Of a stretch of 64,000 bases of DNA, positions 46,574 through 56,643 are shown piece after piece. The position numbers and the translations under genes are program-made. The stretch's first letter is position 1. Each line of letters opens with the position of its first letter. A model generated the notes under the pieces. It did no database searches and was not told where the DNA came from. It saw only the letters and a list, made by a program, of their open reading frames with translations. The stretch spans positions 186,001 through 250,000 of the forward strand of contig JAHHIA010000005.1 of the NCBI GenBank assembly GCA_019359045.1, written 5' to 3'. The stretch comes from Scytolyngbya sp. HA4215-MV1. GTDB lineage: Bacteria > Cyanobacteriota > Cyanobacteriia > Leptolyngbyales > Leptolyngbyaceae.

Positions 46574-47764
46574 CTAGTAAACTGTCATGAGAACAGCCGT
46601 GTAATTGTGAAAGCAATTATGCCCACTCACAGGACCAATTTCTCCATAGGTATAAAATCCAAGCCAGGGAATCTCTGTACCAACCGATTGTTGTAAGGTC
46701 TGTAAAAGCTGAAGTTTTTGTTGATCACGAAATGCCGACTTTCCTCGACCTGTACAGTCGAACTGGAGCACAAATTTGGGGATGCAATTGCCAATTTGAT
46801 CTTTGATTTCTTGCGCAATCGTGGTGACCCCCTTGGCAATTTTTTCGTAATCACGACGGGTCATCCAGATGCTGGTACCCACAGTGACTTCAGAAGGGAG
46901 CGTAATCGCACCTGTAGCTTCATCTTTGGTGAGCATAAAGCGAATCAGGTATTCATCGTAGTTTTGCAGATGTCCCGGTGCCTTGAAGCCCAGGCAAAGA
47001 CTATTGACCACTTTTTGCCAGTTGCCATCAATTTCTTCGGCAAGCAAGTATTCTTTCAGGACTTCTAGCACAGGCTGATGGTCAATTTCGTAGATGACAT
47101 TAGCTTCACAACGTGTCACCTTACGTTCACACCCGATCGGGATGCAGCCATGGTTGAGCGCCCAGGCAACCTTGCCCTTGCCCGAAAGCAATGCCCAGAC
47201 GACACCATCGGTAATCACCTGGTCGTTGCAGTACTGATAAGTGTGTTGCATTGCCAGGTTCCCCCCTGCTGCTCCACCAAAAATGGGCAGAAACTGGGTC
47301 GGATGGAAGATGGTTTCGAGGGCGGTGATAAAGCGATCGAAATTGAAGGTGATGCCATCTGCCAGCAAAATCATTGCCAGCGTATCAGGTTGTTGTTGTG
47401 CCTCGATCTCTTTGCCGACTTCGCGCCCCACCCGATCGGGATCTTGCTTTAATCCTGTCGCCACGCCATGACTAAAGTGCAATTCATCCGATTGGATCAC
47501 CATCACCCCAACCGAAAAATTGGACTCATCCGCTTCGTCGATCGCAATAATACCTGCCCCCGAACAGCCAAAAAGGGGCGCATTTCCGGTTTCCTGCCGC
47601 ACCGTATCCACCACGACTTGTTGATTGTAGCCAACCGCAGCAAACAAAAGAACAAAATCCGGATGATGAATCCCTGCCTGCTTTAAGGCTTTTTCGGTTG
47701 CCTCTTGTCCCGCAACGGTAGGATTGCGATGATGACTCATTCCAACCCCTGCACAGGTTCCCAT
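46574..47764 (-). CDS. FIST domain (FIST_N/FIST_C) sensory protein
   Basis: Protein of 396 residues. The N-terminal half has [10 protein letters not shown] and the C-terminal half has [19 protein letters not shown] with HNYTAVLM near the end, both FIST signatures. FIST is described as a ligand-binding domain found with signalling proteins (small-molecule sensing was proposed). GGAGG lies 9 nt before ATG 47764; a TTG two codons earlier is also possible. Located inside a kinase island and just upstream of a GAF kinase, it likely acts as a stand-alone input module. Confidence 0.88.
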   Translation of the reverse strand: MGTCAGVGMSHHRNPTVAGQEATEKALKQAGIHHPDFVLLFAAVGYNQQVVVDTVRQETGNAPLFGCSGAGIIAIDEADESNFSVGVMVIQSDELHFSHGVATGLKQDPDRVGREVGKEIEAQQQPDTLAMILLADGITFNFDRFITALETIFHPTQFLPIFGGAAGGNLAMQHTYQYCNDQVITDGVVWALLSGKGKVAWALNHGCIPIGCERKVTRCEANVIYEIDHQPVLEVLKEYLLAEEIDGNWQKVVNSLCLGFKAPGHLQNYDEYLIRFMLTKDEATGAITLPSEVTVGTSIWMTRRDYEKIAKGVTTIAQEIKDQIGNCIPKFVLQFDCTGRGKSAFRDQQKLQLLQTLQQSVGTEIPWLGFYTYGEIGPVSGHNCFHNYTAVLMTVY

Positions 47765-48285
47765 TGGCAAATACCTCCCAAATCGAGTTTCAGTGTTGAA
47801 GCAGTATGCCTTAAAGGCAGCTTTTTCCGAGTAAATGAGAGAGAGGGTAAGCCTGTCCTGATGGCATACTCTTTCATTGACATAAATGGGTAATTTTGAG
47901 CGACTTACCCCTCACCGAAAAGCTCCTCTCCTCAATAGGGAAAGGGATTTAAGGTAAAGACTTAAAAACACGGAATGTCCCTAATTGTTTGCCACCGCAA
48001 TTATCTAGAACCTGGGTGAGGATCTAAGGTTGTGGTTGCGCATGGTTGATCGATCTGAAAATATCAGTAATACCTTGGTAAACATGACTGACCTCAAGAC
48101 GTGGGGAAAGCGCGTGGGCTACTGTCTCCACCCAGAGATTCTCCACCGCTCCCTGCTCTAGTTGCTAGGAGGATTACGACCAATCGGCATTGAAATAGAA
48201 AGCTTTGTGAAAAAGTTTTTGCCACAAACGACTTTACTGTCTAGGTGAATTGCTGCGTCTAAAATCAGCATGACAGTTAGCTTGA
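47765..48285. other. Spacer between the FIST gene and the Cache kinase
   Basis: About 520 nt without a gene. A plausible site for the FIST-gene promoter, but nothing specific is visible. No strong hairpin was found. Confidence 0.4.
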
Positions 48286-51200
48286 TCATGCCTTATCTGA
48301 TTGCTTTGTCACTAAATCCCGTACCTTTGTAAGCAGTTCTTCACAACTATAGGCTCCTTTTTGAAGAACTTGTTCAACTAACCCATTTAATCTGATTTGA
48401 TCTTGCGGACTGATGTTTTTTGCTGTTATGGCAACGATAGGAATCGATCGCCAATCTTCTCGTTTTTGCAATTCTGCAATCACTTCAAAGCCATCCATTT
48501 CCGGCATCATCAAATCCAATAAAATCAACATGGGTTGAATGGTTGCTAATTTTTCTAATGCAGCGCGACCATTCTCTGCATCAATCACTACCCAGCCCTC
48601 GCCTTCCAAAAGTTCATGCAAAATTTGCCGACTGGAATTATCATCTTCGACGAGCAAGATAGGGTCAGGCGATTGATCGCGGCAGTATTTTTTGAGGACA
48701 ACTGCCAAAAGGTCTCGTTCGATCGGCTTGGTGAGATAGTCCAACGCGCCTAAAGCATAACCTTTTCGCTTGTCGTCCATCATCGTCAGCATAATGACAG
48801 GAATATGTGCCAATGCTGGATCACCTTTCAGGATGGATAAAAGCGTCCAGCCATCAATTCCTGGCATCATCACATCTAGCGTGATGGCATCCGGTTTGAG
48901 CTGCTTGGCAAGCTCTAGCCCTTGTTGGGCATCCAGCGCGCTTTTAACTTGAAACCCTTCTTTCGCCAAAAAGTGCTGCATCAATTCATGAACAGCAGGG
49001 TCATCATCAATCACCAGAACTAGACTTGCCCCTTTAGGCAAGGGAAGATCCTTTGCAGAGTGATAGACGATTTCAGTCTCTGCCGCCTTTGGGTCAGCCA
49101 CCCAAACGGGTAGCTCCATCGTGAAACAAGACCCTACTCCTAGCTCACTACTGACGCTGATATCTCCCCCCATCATCTGGCAAAAGTGTCGGGTAATAGT
49201 TAATCCCAAACCCGTTCCTCCATATTTGCGCGTGGTGGAAGCATCTGCTTGCGTAAATGCCCGAAACAATTGACTGATTTGTTCGGCAGTCATACCAATG
49301 CCGGTATCGCTGACGCAAAATCTGATCTGGGATGTGGAATGGGCTGAGGCTGGCTTAGCCGCAGGTAACTCACTCGATCTAAGGATTGCTGCTTCAATCT
49401 TCTCAACCGTGAGGGTGATCGTTCCCTGTTCAGTAAATTTACTGGCATTGCTGAGTAGATTGAACAGATTTTGGCGAATTTTGGTTACGTCAGCATGCAT
49501 CATGCCCAAATCGTAGGGACAGTTTACGACTAAGGTGTTCTGTCTTTTTTCCAATAGGGGACGCATGGTCATAACCACATCCTGGATCAAAGCAGCAAGG
49601 TCAAATGTTTCCAGGTAAAGATCCATCTTGCCCGCTTCAATTTTGGATAGGTCAAGGATGTCATTGATCAACCCCAGCAGGTGTTTACCTGCCCGGTGAA
49701 TTTTCTTAAGGTCAGGGATAAAGTCTGCTTGTTCCAGATCTTCGGCTTCTTCTTGCAGCATTTCGCTGTAACCGATGATGGCGTTGAGGGGAGTCCGCAA
49801 CTCATGGCTCATGTTAGCGAGGAACTGACTTTTGGCACGATTGGCTTCTTCTGCAGTTTCTTTCGCTTTTTTCAATTCTTCGGCTTGTTTGCGCTCGGTA
49901 ATATCCCGTAAGTTTACAATTACGCCACTGATGGCGGTTTCTTGCAAGAGATTGGTGCAGATGGCTTCTAGAGTTCGCCAGGAACCGTTGTGGTGGCGAA
50001 AGCGCAGTTCGATCGCGGCGGCGACTCCAGGGATTTGCACAATTTCGGCAAAAGCCTCCATGAGTGGCTGTCGCTCATCAGGATGGGCAAAACTGAGTGC
50101 TGATCGCCCTACCATGCGATGGGGGTTCAGCCCTAAGATCCGTTGCAAAGAGGGACTCCCATAACGAATCACCCCTTCTGCATTGAGCACCAGGATTACA
50201 TCAGAGGCGTTTTCAATCAACGATCGAAAATAGGCTTCACTTTGTTGTAGTTCGGCGCGGGCTTGTTTCAGGTTTTGTTCACGTGCAAATATCTCCTCTG
50301 CCATATGACGAAAGCTGCGCGCCAATTGCCCTAATTCATCTTTTCGTTTGACCAACGCCTTCAGCCCTTCCATGCCAAAGGTTTCAGTTTGAATTGCCGC
50401 GGTTGCCGCAGTCAGTTGTGCTACGGGTTCTGTAATCAGACGCGCCAGAATCAAAGAAGCTAAAAAGCCGCTTGCCAAAACAAAAAGCGCCACAATGGTT
50501 GCTTGTTCCAGGTTTTGCTGCATGGCAGCCCAAAGATGATCAGTCCGTAACTGAATCAGCGTTGCGCCCGTAATATTCAGACTATCGCCCTGCGTAATGG
50601 GCGCAATCACTTTCAGCTTTTGGTTTTCCAGATAGCTCAGGGTTTCGCCTCGGGCGATCGCAGTTTGTAAATGAGTAATGTCGTTCGGTGTTAGTCCCTG
50701 GGTGTTATCCAGTTTCTGGAGCCCACTATAAGCCTGAGTTTTCAGGTTTTTGTTCAGAATCCAAATGCCTAAGATGTTATTGTTCAGAACCAATTCGTTG
50801 ACCAACTGCCCTAAGCCAATCTGCTCCTGCAATTCCTCCAAAAACTTGGCATGGTAGCCCACCTGAACAATACGGGGACGATCGACGCCTGCAACGCCAA
50901 CGTATTTAAATACCTGCGTATCCACCTCTCGCCGCCGTGCTTCTTGAACGACAGTTTTTTGCTTACCCGAAATCAGATCCCAAAAAATATATGCCTGAGG
51001 TTGTTTTTTAGGATCAGGGCTAAAGGTGAAATCGATTTCAGGAATGACCCGCAAATAGGCATGTCCTTTTTCGTCAGTAATCCAAAATTCATTCAAAACT
51101 GTGTGATCGGTTACCGCTTTGAGATGGGCGTTAATCTCCTTGGGTTTTAGACCTGCTTGTTCTGCGATCGCAACTAAATGGGCAGCCAGCGTTGCCTGAG

Positions 51201-51417
51201 CCACCATTTGGTCACTCAGTGCCTTCTCTGCATTTTTCGGTATTTCTTGCGTAAAAGCAGTCATTCGCGACACTGCCTGCGCTAGTAAAATACCATCTCG
51301 CTCTGTTTGCTTAAACAGCGACTGACGCGCCGCCAAAGTCAACACCCCGGTTGTCGCCAGTACTGCAACTGCCAGCAAACAGGTCACCATCAATAGGATT
51401 TGATTTCGCAGAGTCAT
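48286..51417 (-). CDS. Membrane hybrid histidine kinase: Cache-like sensor, HAMP, PAS, HisKA-HATPase-REC-REC
   Basis: Protein of 1043 residues. Two membrane segments (~7-27 and ~305-327) bound an exported Cache-like sensor (FWITDEKGHAYLRVIPEIDF). HAMP follows at ~328-382, then PAS (~395-512; SDVILVLNAEG, FRHHNGSWRTLEAI). Phospho-His538 lies in [15 protein letters not shown]1 Asp848 ([13 protein letters not shown]) has Lys in DYLTKPI; REC2 Asp968 ([14 protein letters not shown]) ends QKGAYSCEELL. It starts 7 nt after the CHASE4 kinase stop, so it is co-transcribed with the kinases upstream. Confidence 0.92.
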   Translation of the reverse strand: MTLRNQILLMVTCLLAVAVLATTGVLTLAARQSLFKQTERDGILLAQAVSRMTAFTQEIPKNAEKALSDQMVAQATLAAHLVAIAEQAGLKPKEINAHLKAVTDHTVLNEFWITDEKGHAYLRVIPEIDFTFSPDPKKQPQAYIFWDLISGKQKTVVQEARRREVDTQVFKYVGVAGVDRPRIVQVGYHAKFLEELQEQIGLGQLVNELVLNNNILGIWILNKNLKTQAYSGLQKLDNTQGLTPNDITHLQTAIARGETLSYLENQKLKVIAPITQGDSLNITGATLIQLRTDHLWAAMQQNLEQATIVALFVLASGFLASLILARLITEPVAQLTAATAAIQTETFGMEGLKALVKRKDELGQLARSFRHMAEEIFAREQNLKQARAELQQSEAYFRSLIENASDVILVLNAEGVIRYGSPSLQRILGLNPHRMVGRSALSFAHPDERQPLMEAFAEIVQIPGVAAAIELRFRHHNGSWRTLEAICTNLLQETAISGVIVNLRDITERKQAEELKKAKETAEEANRAKSQFLANMSHELRTPLNAIIGYSEMLQEEAEDLEQADFIPDLKKIHRAGKHLLGLINDILDLSKIEAGKMDLYLETFDLAALIQDVVMTMRPLLEKRQNTLVVNCPYDLGMMHADVTKIRQNLFNLLSNASKFTEQGTITLTVEKIEAAILRSSELPAAKPASAHSTSQIRFCVSDTGIGMTAEQISQLFRAFTQADASTTRKYGGTGLGLTITRHFCQMMGGDISVSSELGVGSCFTMELPVWVADPKAAETEIVYHSAKDLPLPKGASLVLVIDDDPAVHELMQHFLAKEGFQVKSALDAQQGLELAKQLKPDAITLDVMMPGIDGWTLLSILKGDPALAHIPVIMLTMMDDKRKGYALGALDYLTKPIERDLLAVVLKKYCRDQSPDPILLVEDDNSSRQILHELLEGEGWVVIDAENGRAALEKLATIQPMLILLDLMMPEMDGFEVIAELQKREDWRSIPIVAITAKNISPQDQIRLNGLVEQVLQKGAYSCEELLTKVRDLVTKQSDKA

Positions 51418-51424
51418 GGCTGCC

Positions 51425-53749
51425 TCAAACCCTCCCTGTATATTTACTCAGCAGATTCGTCAGCGATTTCTGCTGAATCGGTTTCACTAAGTAGTCAGCC
51501 GCACCCAACGAAAATCCCAGATTTTTTTCCTCGACCATGGTCATCATCACGACTGGGATGCTGACCAGATCAGGATCAGCTTTGAGTTTGGCAAGTACCG
51601 ACCACCCATCGGTGTGGGGCATCATGACATCGAGGGTAATTAACTGAGGATGGAATTTTCTGGCAAGTTGCAATCCCTCATCACCACTAAAGGCACTGAC
51701 CATCTTTAGCCCTTCTTTGCTGAGATAGCGCTGCATTAGGGTATGAACGGTTGAATCATCATCAATGACTAAAACAATTGCATCTCCCGGCCGAGGCAAG
51801 ATTGTTTGAGGCGGGTTAGCCGAAGGGACGTCCGTGCGGCGATCGGCGACTTGAACCGGGAGCCACATTTTGAACGTGGCACCTTTGCCAACCTCACTTT
51901 CTACCTGAAGATCTCCCCCCATCATCTGAGCAAACCGTTGCGTAATTGCCAGCCCCAATCCCGTACCTCCGTATTTGCGTGTGGTCGAAGAATCTGCCTG
52001 AGTAAATGCCTGAAACAGCTTGCTAATCTGGTCGGGGGCGATGCCAATACCCGTATCGCTGACTTGAAAAAGAATGAAAGATTGCGGGGCAAGGGTTGAA
52101 AGCTCCAACACATCTTTTTCAGGCTTTTCTAGCCTGCCTTCTATGCTCTGCTGTTCGCCCTTATCCGTGTGTGCCACAGTCAGCGTAATGGTGCCTGCCT
52201 GAGTAAATTTGGCGGCATTGCTCAACAGGTTAAATAAATTTTGGCGAACTTTAGTCAGGTCAGCATGCATATTGCCAACCTCAACTGGACAATGAACGAC
52301 GAGCGTGTTTTGGTTTTGTTCGATCAAGGGATAGAGGGTGCTGACTGTTTCCTGAATCATGCTGGGAACATGAAACGTCTCCAAGTAAAGCTCCATCCTT
52401 CCAGCTTCGATTTTGGACAGATCGAGAATATCGTTGATGAGACCTAGCAAATGTTTTCCTGCCCCATGAATTTTTGCCAGATCGGTGATGAACATTTCTT
52501 CGCCCAACTCGTTGGCTTCTTCTTGTAGCATTTCACTGTAACCAATGATGGCATTCATGGGAGTCCGCAACTCGTGGCTCATGTTTGCCAAAAATTGACT
52601 CTTAGCACGATTGGCAGCTTCGGCTGCATCCTTGGCAAACTGTAATTCTTTGGCTGCTTCTTGTTGTTGCTGCTTATATTGCTCCAGCGCGAAAAGCATC
52701 TGATTGATAGCCGTTGCTAGCCAAGAAAGCTCATCGTCTCCAATTTCTGCCACTCGTTTGCTCAAATCTCCTTCTGTACCGATGCAGTTGACCTCGGTAC
52801 TCAGGCGCGAAACCCTGGAAAGTACGAGTTTTTCCAACAGCAGTAGAGTAACCAGACAGAAGACCAGCCCCACGACTAAAATTGCCAGGGTTAAGTAATA
52901 GATGGCTTTGAGTCCTTGTTGATAGATGACTCTAGGATTTTTAACTTCAACCAGGAGGGCAGGTTTACCGTAGAGGTCGTTAAGAAGGGTATATCCCGCG
53001 ATCGTTTGCTTATTGAGGGGATGAACTGCAATAGCGGGTTCTGCGTGGACTGAGATGGGTTTATTTTGATGTTCAACAGTTTGGTTGACGATTTTGAGGC
53101 CAGGGGGAATTTGTGCTTCGTTCAGATTTTGGATTTTCAGGGGTAAACGGGTGATGGTTTCCAGTCGCGATATTTCGTCAGTATTGAGGTAGCGCCCTAC
53201 AATCAGAGTGCCTCGAATGGGGCCTTGAGCATCACTGGTGAGAATGGGGCGAGAGGCAACTATCATCGGCCCTTCAGGGAGCATGAGGATGCCTGCCAGA
53301 CTGCTTTCGGGAGAGTCGTGTTGCAAAAGCCGATCGCCCAAAACCAAGTGCTTTTGGATGGCTTCAGGCGTCGGCACTTTCTTTCCCCGGATAAGATCAA
53401 AGCCAGTACTGAACGTGACCTTACCCGAAGTCTGCACAAACGCAATAACATTCGCTCGAATTGCGATCAAACTCGCATCGTTCAGGTTCGTCTCCAAAAA
53501 ACGTGAGTTTCGGTCTTGCACAAACGCATAAGCATCATCCCAGGAAGACCAGTCGGCAAAGCGGTTATTAAACTGATGCACATTTTGATTGAAAATGCTC
53601 AGTGTGCCTCGCACCACTTGACGGGTATCTTGCTCTTCGGCTCGCGTGGAGTTCCCTAACAACAGCACATACGAAATGATGTAGAGTGCTGCATTGAGAC
53701 CTAGCAGAGTCACACTAATTACAAATAAGGTTCGTCTACGCAGTGTCAT
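51425..53749 (-). CDS. Membrane hybrid histidine kinase: CHASE4, HAMP, HisKA-HATPase-REC
   Basis: Protein of 774 residues from ATG 53749 (a TTG five codons upstream is less likely). A signal/TM segment (~8-30) precedes a CHASE4 sensor with [16 protein letters not shown], then a second TM (~275-297; [20 protein letters not shown]) and HAMP. Phospho-His392 lies in [12 protein letters not shown]. The HATPase has GGTGLGLA. A single REC has Asp707 in [14 protein letters not shown] and Lys in DYLVKPI. It sits between two kinase genes (23 and 7 nt gaps), an arrangement typical of one transcript. Confidence 0.92.
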   Translation of the reverse strand: MTLRRRTLFVISVTLLGLNAALYIISYVLLLGNSTRAEEQDTRQVVRGTLSIFNQNVHQFNNRFADWSSWDDAYAFVQDRNSRFLETNLNDASLIAIRANVIAFVQTSGKVTFSTGFDLIRGKKVPTPEAIQKHLVLGDRLLQHDSPESSLAGILMLPEGPMIVASRPILTSDAQGPIRGTLIVGRYLNTDEISRLETITRLPLKIQNLNEAQIPPGLKIVNQTVEHQNKPISVHAEPAIAVHPLNKQTIAGYTLLNDLYGKPALLVEVKNPRVIYQQGLKAIYYLTLAILVVGLVFCLVTLLLLEKLVLSRVSRLSTEVNCIGTEGDLSKRVAEIGDDELSWLATAINQMLFALEQYKQQQQEAAKELQFAKDAAEAANRAKSQFLANMSHELRTPMNAIIGYSEMLQEEANELGEEMFITDLAKIHGAGKHLLGLINDILDLSKIEAGRMELYLETFHVPSMIQETVSTLYPLIEQNQNTLVVHCPVEVGNMHADLTKVRQNLFNLLSNAAKFTQAGTITLTVAHTDKGEQQSIEGRLEKPEKDVLELSTLAPQSFILFQVSDTGIGIAPDQISKLFQAFTQADSSTTRKYGGTGLGLAITQRFAQMMGGDLQVESEVGKGATFKMWLPVQVADRRTDVPSANPPQTILPRPGDAIVLVIDDDSTVHTLMQRYLSKEGLKMVSAFSGDEGLQLARKFHPQLITLDVMMPHTDGWSVLAKLKADPDLVSIPVVMMTMVEEKNLGFSLGAADYLVKPIQQKSLTNLLSKYTGRV

Positions 53750-53772
53750 GCAGCCTTCTCCCAATCAAATCT

Positions 53773-55830
53773 CTAGCTTAAACGGCAGGTCGGACGAGCA
53801 TAAGCAGTGACCAACTGACAAGTCTCTGCAATTACTTTTTCACGACTGTACGCACCTTGCTGAAAGATTTGCTCCGCATAGCCATTGAGCCGCAAGCAAT
53901 CTTCACGAGTCATATCTTTGACCGTAATGACGATAACGGGGATGGTTTGCCAGCGATCGTGAGCATGCAGTTCGGCAATGAGTTCTAGACTATTCATCTC
54001 AGGCAGTACTAAATCTAACAAAATCAGTTCCGGGGGAACTTGAAACATCTGATCGAGGGCAATCTGAACTGTATCCGCTTCGACCACGGACCAATGCTCT
54101 TTTTCGAGTAGACGACATAACATGGCGCGCGTCGGGTTATCGCCTGTCACCACCAAAATCTTGCGGGTTGTGCTGCCCAATTGCTCAGACGTAGGTTGGT
54201 AGTTTTGCAAAAACCGGGTCAGTCGCTTGAAATCGTTAGATTGGTTGAGAGAATCTGATAAACCCAAAACAAACCCCACATTGCGATGGTCGTGCATGGC
54301 AATCATGATAACGGGGATATCTGCCAGACGAGAATCCGCTTTAAGCGCTGCCAAAGTGCCCCAGCTATCTAGAGATGGCATGATCATCTCCAAAATGATG
54401 ATATCTGGGCATAACTCTCTGGCTAGACGTAACCCTTCTTCACCACACCAGGTCGTTACCACTCGAAACCCTTCCTGATTGAGGTTGCGAACCATGAGGT
54501 CCCGGATCGCCCGATCGTCATCAATCACCAGCACCAAACTGGCATCATCGGGTAAAGGTGTAGTTCCGGACGAAGCAGTCGTCACCAAATCGGCAGGATC
54601 GGCGGCAAGTGCAGTTGCCAGACGATAGTTTGCCACTTCCATGGGTAACCAAACCGTGAAAGTTGAACCCTGGTCTACATCACTTTCGACCGCGATCGAG
54701 CCTCCCATCATGCGACAAAAGTGCTGACTAATCGCTAACCCTAACCCCGTTCCTCCATAGCGGCGAGTGGTTGACTCATCCCCCTGGGTAAATGCCTGAA
54801 AGATCTTATCTTGTTGCTCTAGCGGAATGCCAACCCCTGTATCCATGACCCGAAAGACGACTACCGCGGGCGAGGGCGGAATCAAAGCCGTATGCTCTCT
54901 TGCCTGCCCACTGCGTCGCTTGCCCACTACCTCATCCGCTGGTTCGATCGTCAGCGTAATCGTGCCCTGAGCGGTAAATTTGGCTGCATTACTCAACAAA
55001 TTGAGCAAAATTTGCCGCACCTTAGCCGAATCGGCGTGCATGGTCCTTAAGTTTTGAGGACAGTGGACTTGTAAGGTATTGCCATTTTGCAGCACCAACG
55101 GCTGCACCGTATTGACCAAATCTTCGATCAGCAAAGGAATACTAAAATACTCCAGATGCAACTCCATTTTGCCTGCTTCAATTTTGGAGATATCCAAAAT
55201 ATCGTTAATCAGCTCCAGCAAATGTCTGCCCGAATTGCGAATTTTCTCCAGGTCGGGAATTAGACTACTATCTCCCTCCAATTGGATATCTTCTTCCAAA
55301 ATTTCGGTGTAGCCGATGATGGCATTGAGTGGGGTTCGGAGTTCATGGCTCATATTTGCCAAAAATGCACTTTTTGCCCGATTTGCCGCCTCTGCTGCTG
55401 CTTTTTCATGTTCCAATCGTTTTAGATAAGCATGTTCCTGATCTCGCAACCATTTGCGTTCTAGACAAGCATTAACTCGCGCAATGAACAAAACTGGATT
55501 GAGCGGTTTAAACAGATAGTCTTCTGCACCTAATTCGATACACTTCACCAGGCTATCCAACTCATCGACACCGGAAACCATGATGATAGGAATATGGCGG
55601 AGGATGGTATCAGCTTTGAGTTGTGCCAGCAGTTGATATCCACTCACGCCAGGCATCAAAATATCCAGTAGCACCAGATCAAAAGGCTGGTTATGTAGTG
55701 CCTGGATGGCTTGCTCTCCAGATGCCGCCAGGGTGACCATGTGATTTTCTCGCTGAAGTTGACGCGAAAAATAGAGACGAATCATTTCGTCATCATCAAC
55801 GACTAAGATGTGTCTCTGGTCAAGTTTCAT
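53773..55830 (-). CDS. REC-HisKA-HATPase-REC-REC hybrid kinase with a degenerate receiver
   Basis: Protein of 685 residues without membrane segments. REC1 has Asp56 (LVLLDILMPGVSGY) and Lys in DYLFKPL. Phospho-His162 lies in [15 protein letters not shown]2 has Glu481 in place of the phospho-acceptor (IIILEMIMPSLDSW) and LNQSN instead of LTKP (Gln530), so it cannot be phosphorylated normally. REC3 keeps Asp606 but its acidic pocket is changed (LVVTGDN) and Lys is Gln (QQGAY). Its start overlaps the stop of the regulator gene upstream by 11 nt, suggesting coupled translation. Confidence 0.92.
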   Translation of the reverse strand: MKLDQRHILVVDDDEMIRLYFSRQLQRENHMVTLAASGEQAIQALHNQPFDLVLLDILMPGVSGYQLLAQLKADTILRHIPIIMVSGVDELDSLVKCIELGAEDYLFKPLNPVLFIARVNACLERKWLRDQEHAYLKRLEHEKAAAEAANRAKSAFLANMSHELRTPLNAIIGYTEILEEDIQLEGDSSLIPDLEKIRNSGRHLLELINDILDISKIEAGKMELHLEYFSIPLLIEDLVNTVQPLVLQNGNTLQVHCPQNLRTMHADSAKVRQILLNLLSNAAKFTAQGTITLTIEPADEVVGKRRSGQAREHTALIPPSPAVVVFRVMDTGVGIPLEQQDKIFQAFTQGDESTTRRYGGTGLGLAISQHFCRMMGGSIAVESDVDQGSTFTVWLPMEVANYRLATALAADPADLVTTASSGTTPLPDDASLVLVIDDDRAIRDLMVRNLNQEGFRVVTTWCGEEGLRLARELCPDIIILEMIMPSLDSWGTLAALKADSRLADIPVIMIAMHDHRNVGFVLGLSDSLNQSNDFKRLTRFLQNYQPTSEQLGSTTRKILVVTGDNPTRAMLCRLLEKEHWSVVEADTVQIALDQMFQVPPELILLDLVLPEMNSLELIAELHAHDRWQTIPVIVITVKDMTREDCLRLNGYAEQIFQQGAYSREKVIAETCQLVTAYARPTCRLS

Positions 55831-56203
55831 GGCTGACCTCTTTTACCAGCAAGGCTTGAATTTTGCTCAAGAGTCGGGGAAACTCTATCGGTTTGGTGTC
55901 ATAGTCGTCACAGCCTGCTTCAATGCATTTTTCGCGATCGCCAGACATGGCATGAGCGGTCAATGCGATGACTGGAATTTTTTCGGTTGCAGGCAATGCT
56001 TTGATCTTGCGGGTTGCTTCCCAGCCATCCAAAATTGGTAGACTCATATCCATCAGGATTAAGTCAGGCAATTCTGCCTGAGCAATGGCTACCCCCTGAT
56101 CCCCATCGATCGCAATCAAGATCTGGTGACCTTTGCGTTCCAGTCGTCGGGATAACATGTCCCGGTTCATTTCGTTATCTTCGACGAGCAGAATCTTTGC
56201 CAT
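55820..56203 (-). CDS. Single-domain response regulator (DivK/Spo0F-like)
   Basis: Protein of 127 residues consisting only of a REC domain. The acidic pair is in LLVEDNEMNRD, phospho-acceptor Asp52 is in LILMDMSLPILDGW, and YDTKPI carries the Lys. With no output domain it is likely a phosphotransfer shuttle or an allosteric partner of the kinases. It is the first gene of a tight group and overlaps the start of the next kinase by 11 nt. Confidence 0.93.
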   Translation of the reverse strand: MAKILLVEDNEMNRDMLSRRLERKGHQILIAIDGDQGVAIAQAELPDLILMDMSLPILDGWEATRKIKALPATEKIPVIALTAHAMSGDREKCIEAGCDDYDTKPIEFPRLLSKIQALLVKEVSHET

Positions 56204-56643
56204 TCATAACCTCCAACCAACTGAGACCTTTTTGAAGTTTAGATTTGCGATTTTGGCGTGTGAGTTGGAATCCGCTTCCCAGGCAGCCCCTGTTATCCCC
56301 ATGCTTTGAACCTACGGTGTACACAAGTGATCAGTGATGTCATTGAGTGGGTTGATCCCCCCCTAGATCGCCATGCTGGCGCGCCGCTTCGCTAGAAAAA
56401 AGTGGGACTTTGAAATCTGAAGCCCCTTTTTTAAGGGGGTTGGGGGAATCTCCAGGGGTTTCGCCTTGAATCTGAAATTTGTGTGGACACTGTAGATGCT
56501 TTGAACTGGGCTGAAGTGCGAAGATTAAATGTCAATTAAAACGGATTGATGTCAACATAGGTGGCTCGGTTAAAACTCATAGGAACTGGCGCAATGCCAA
56601 GACGCACACCAACAAACAAGACGGTTTAAACCGGGTAGACTGC
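56204..56643. other. Spacer of the kinase island carrying a transposon-like element
   Basis: About 440 nt between the giant kinase and the response regulator genes; the MITE-like element is listed separately. The regulator's promoter may lie in 56204-56300. No gene. Confidence 0.5.
56301..56506. mobile_element. MITE-like element (184 bp) with 11-bp target-site duplications
   Basis: Element at 56312-56495. Left end CTACGGTGTACACAAG; right end reverse complement CTACAGTGTCCACACA (12 of the first 14 match). The direct repeat ATGCTTTGAAC occurs at 56301-56311 and 56496-56506. It is homologous along most of its length to the reversed 34985-35149 copy, including GGGACTTTGAAATCTGAAGC. A 5-bp hairpin (CGCCA/TGGCG) lies inside at about 56370. 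No open frame. It sits between two signalling genes, so it could alter their expression. Confidence 0.88.
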
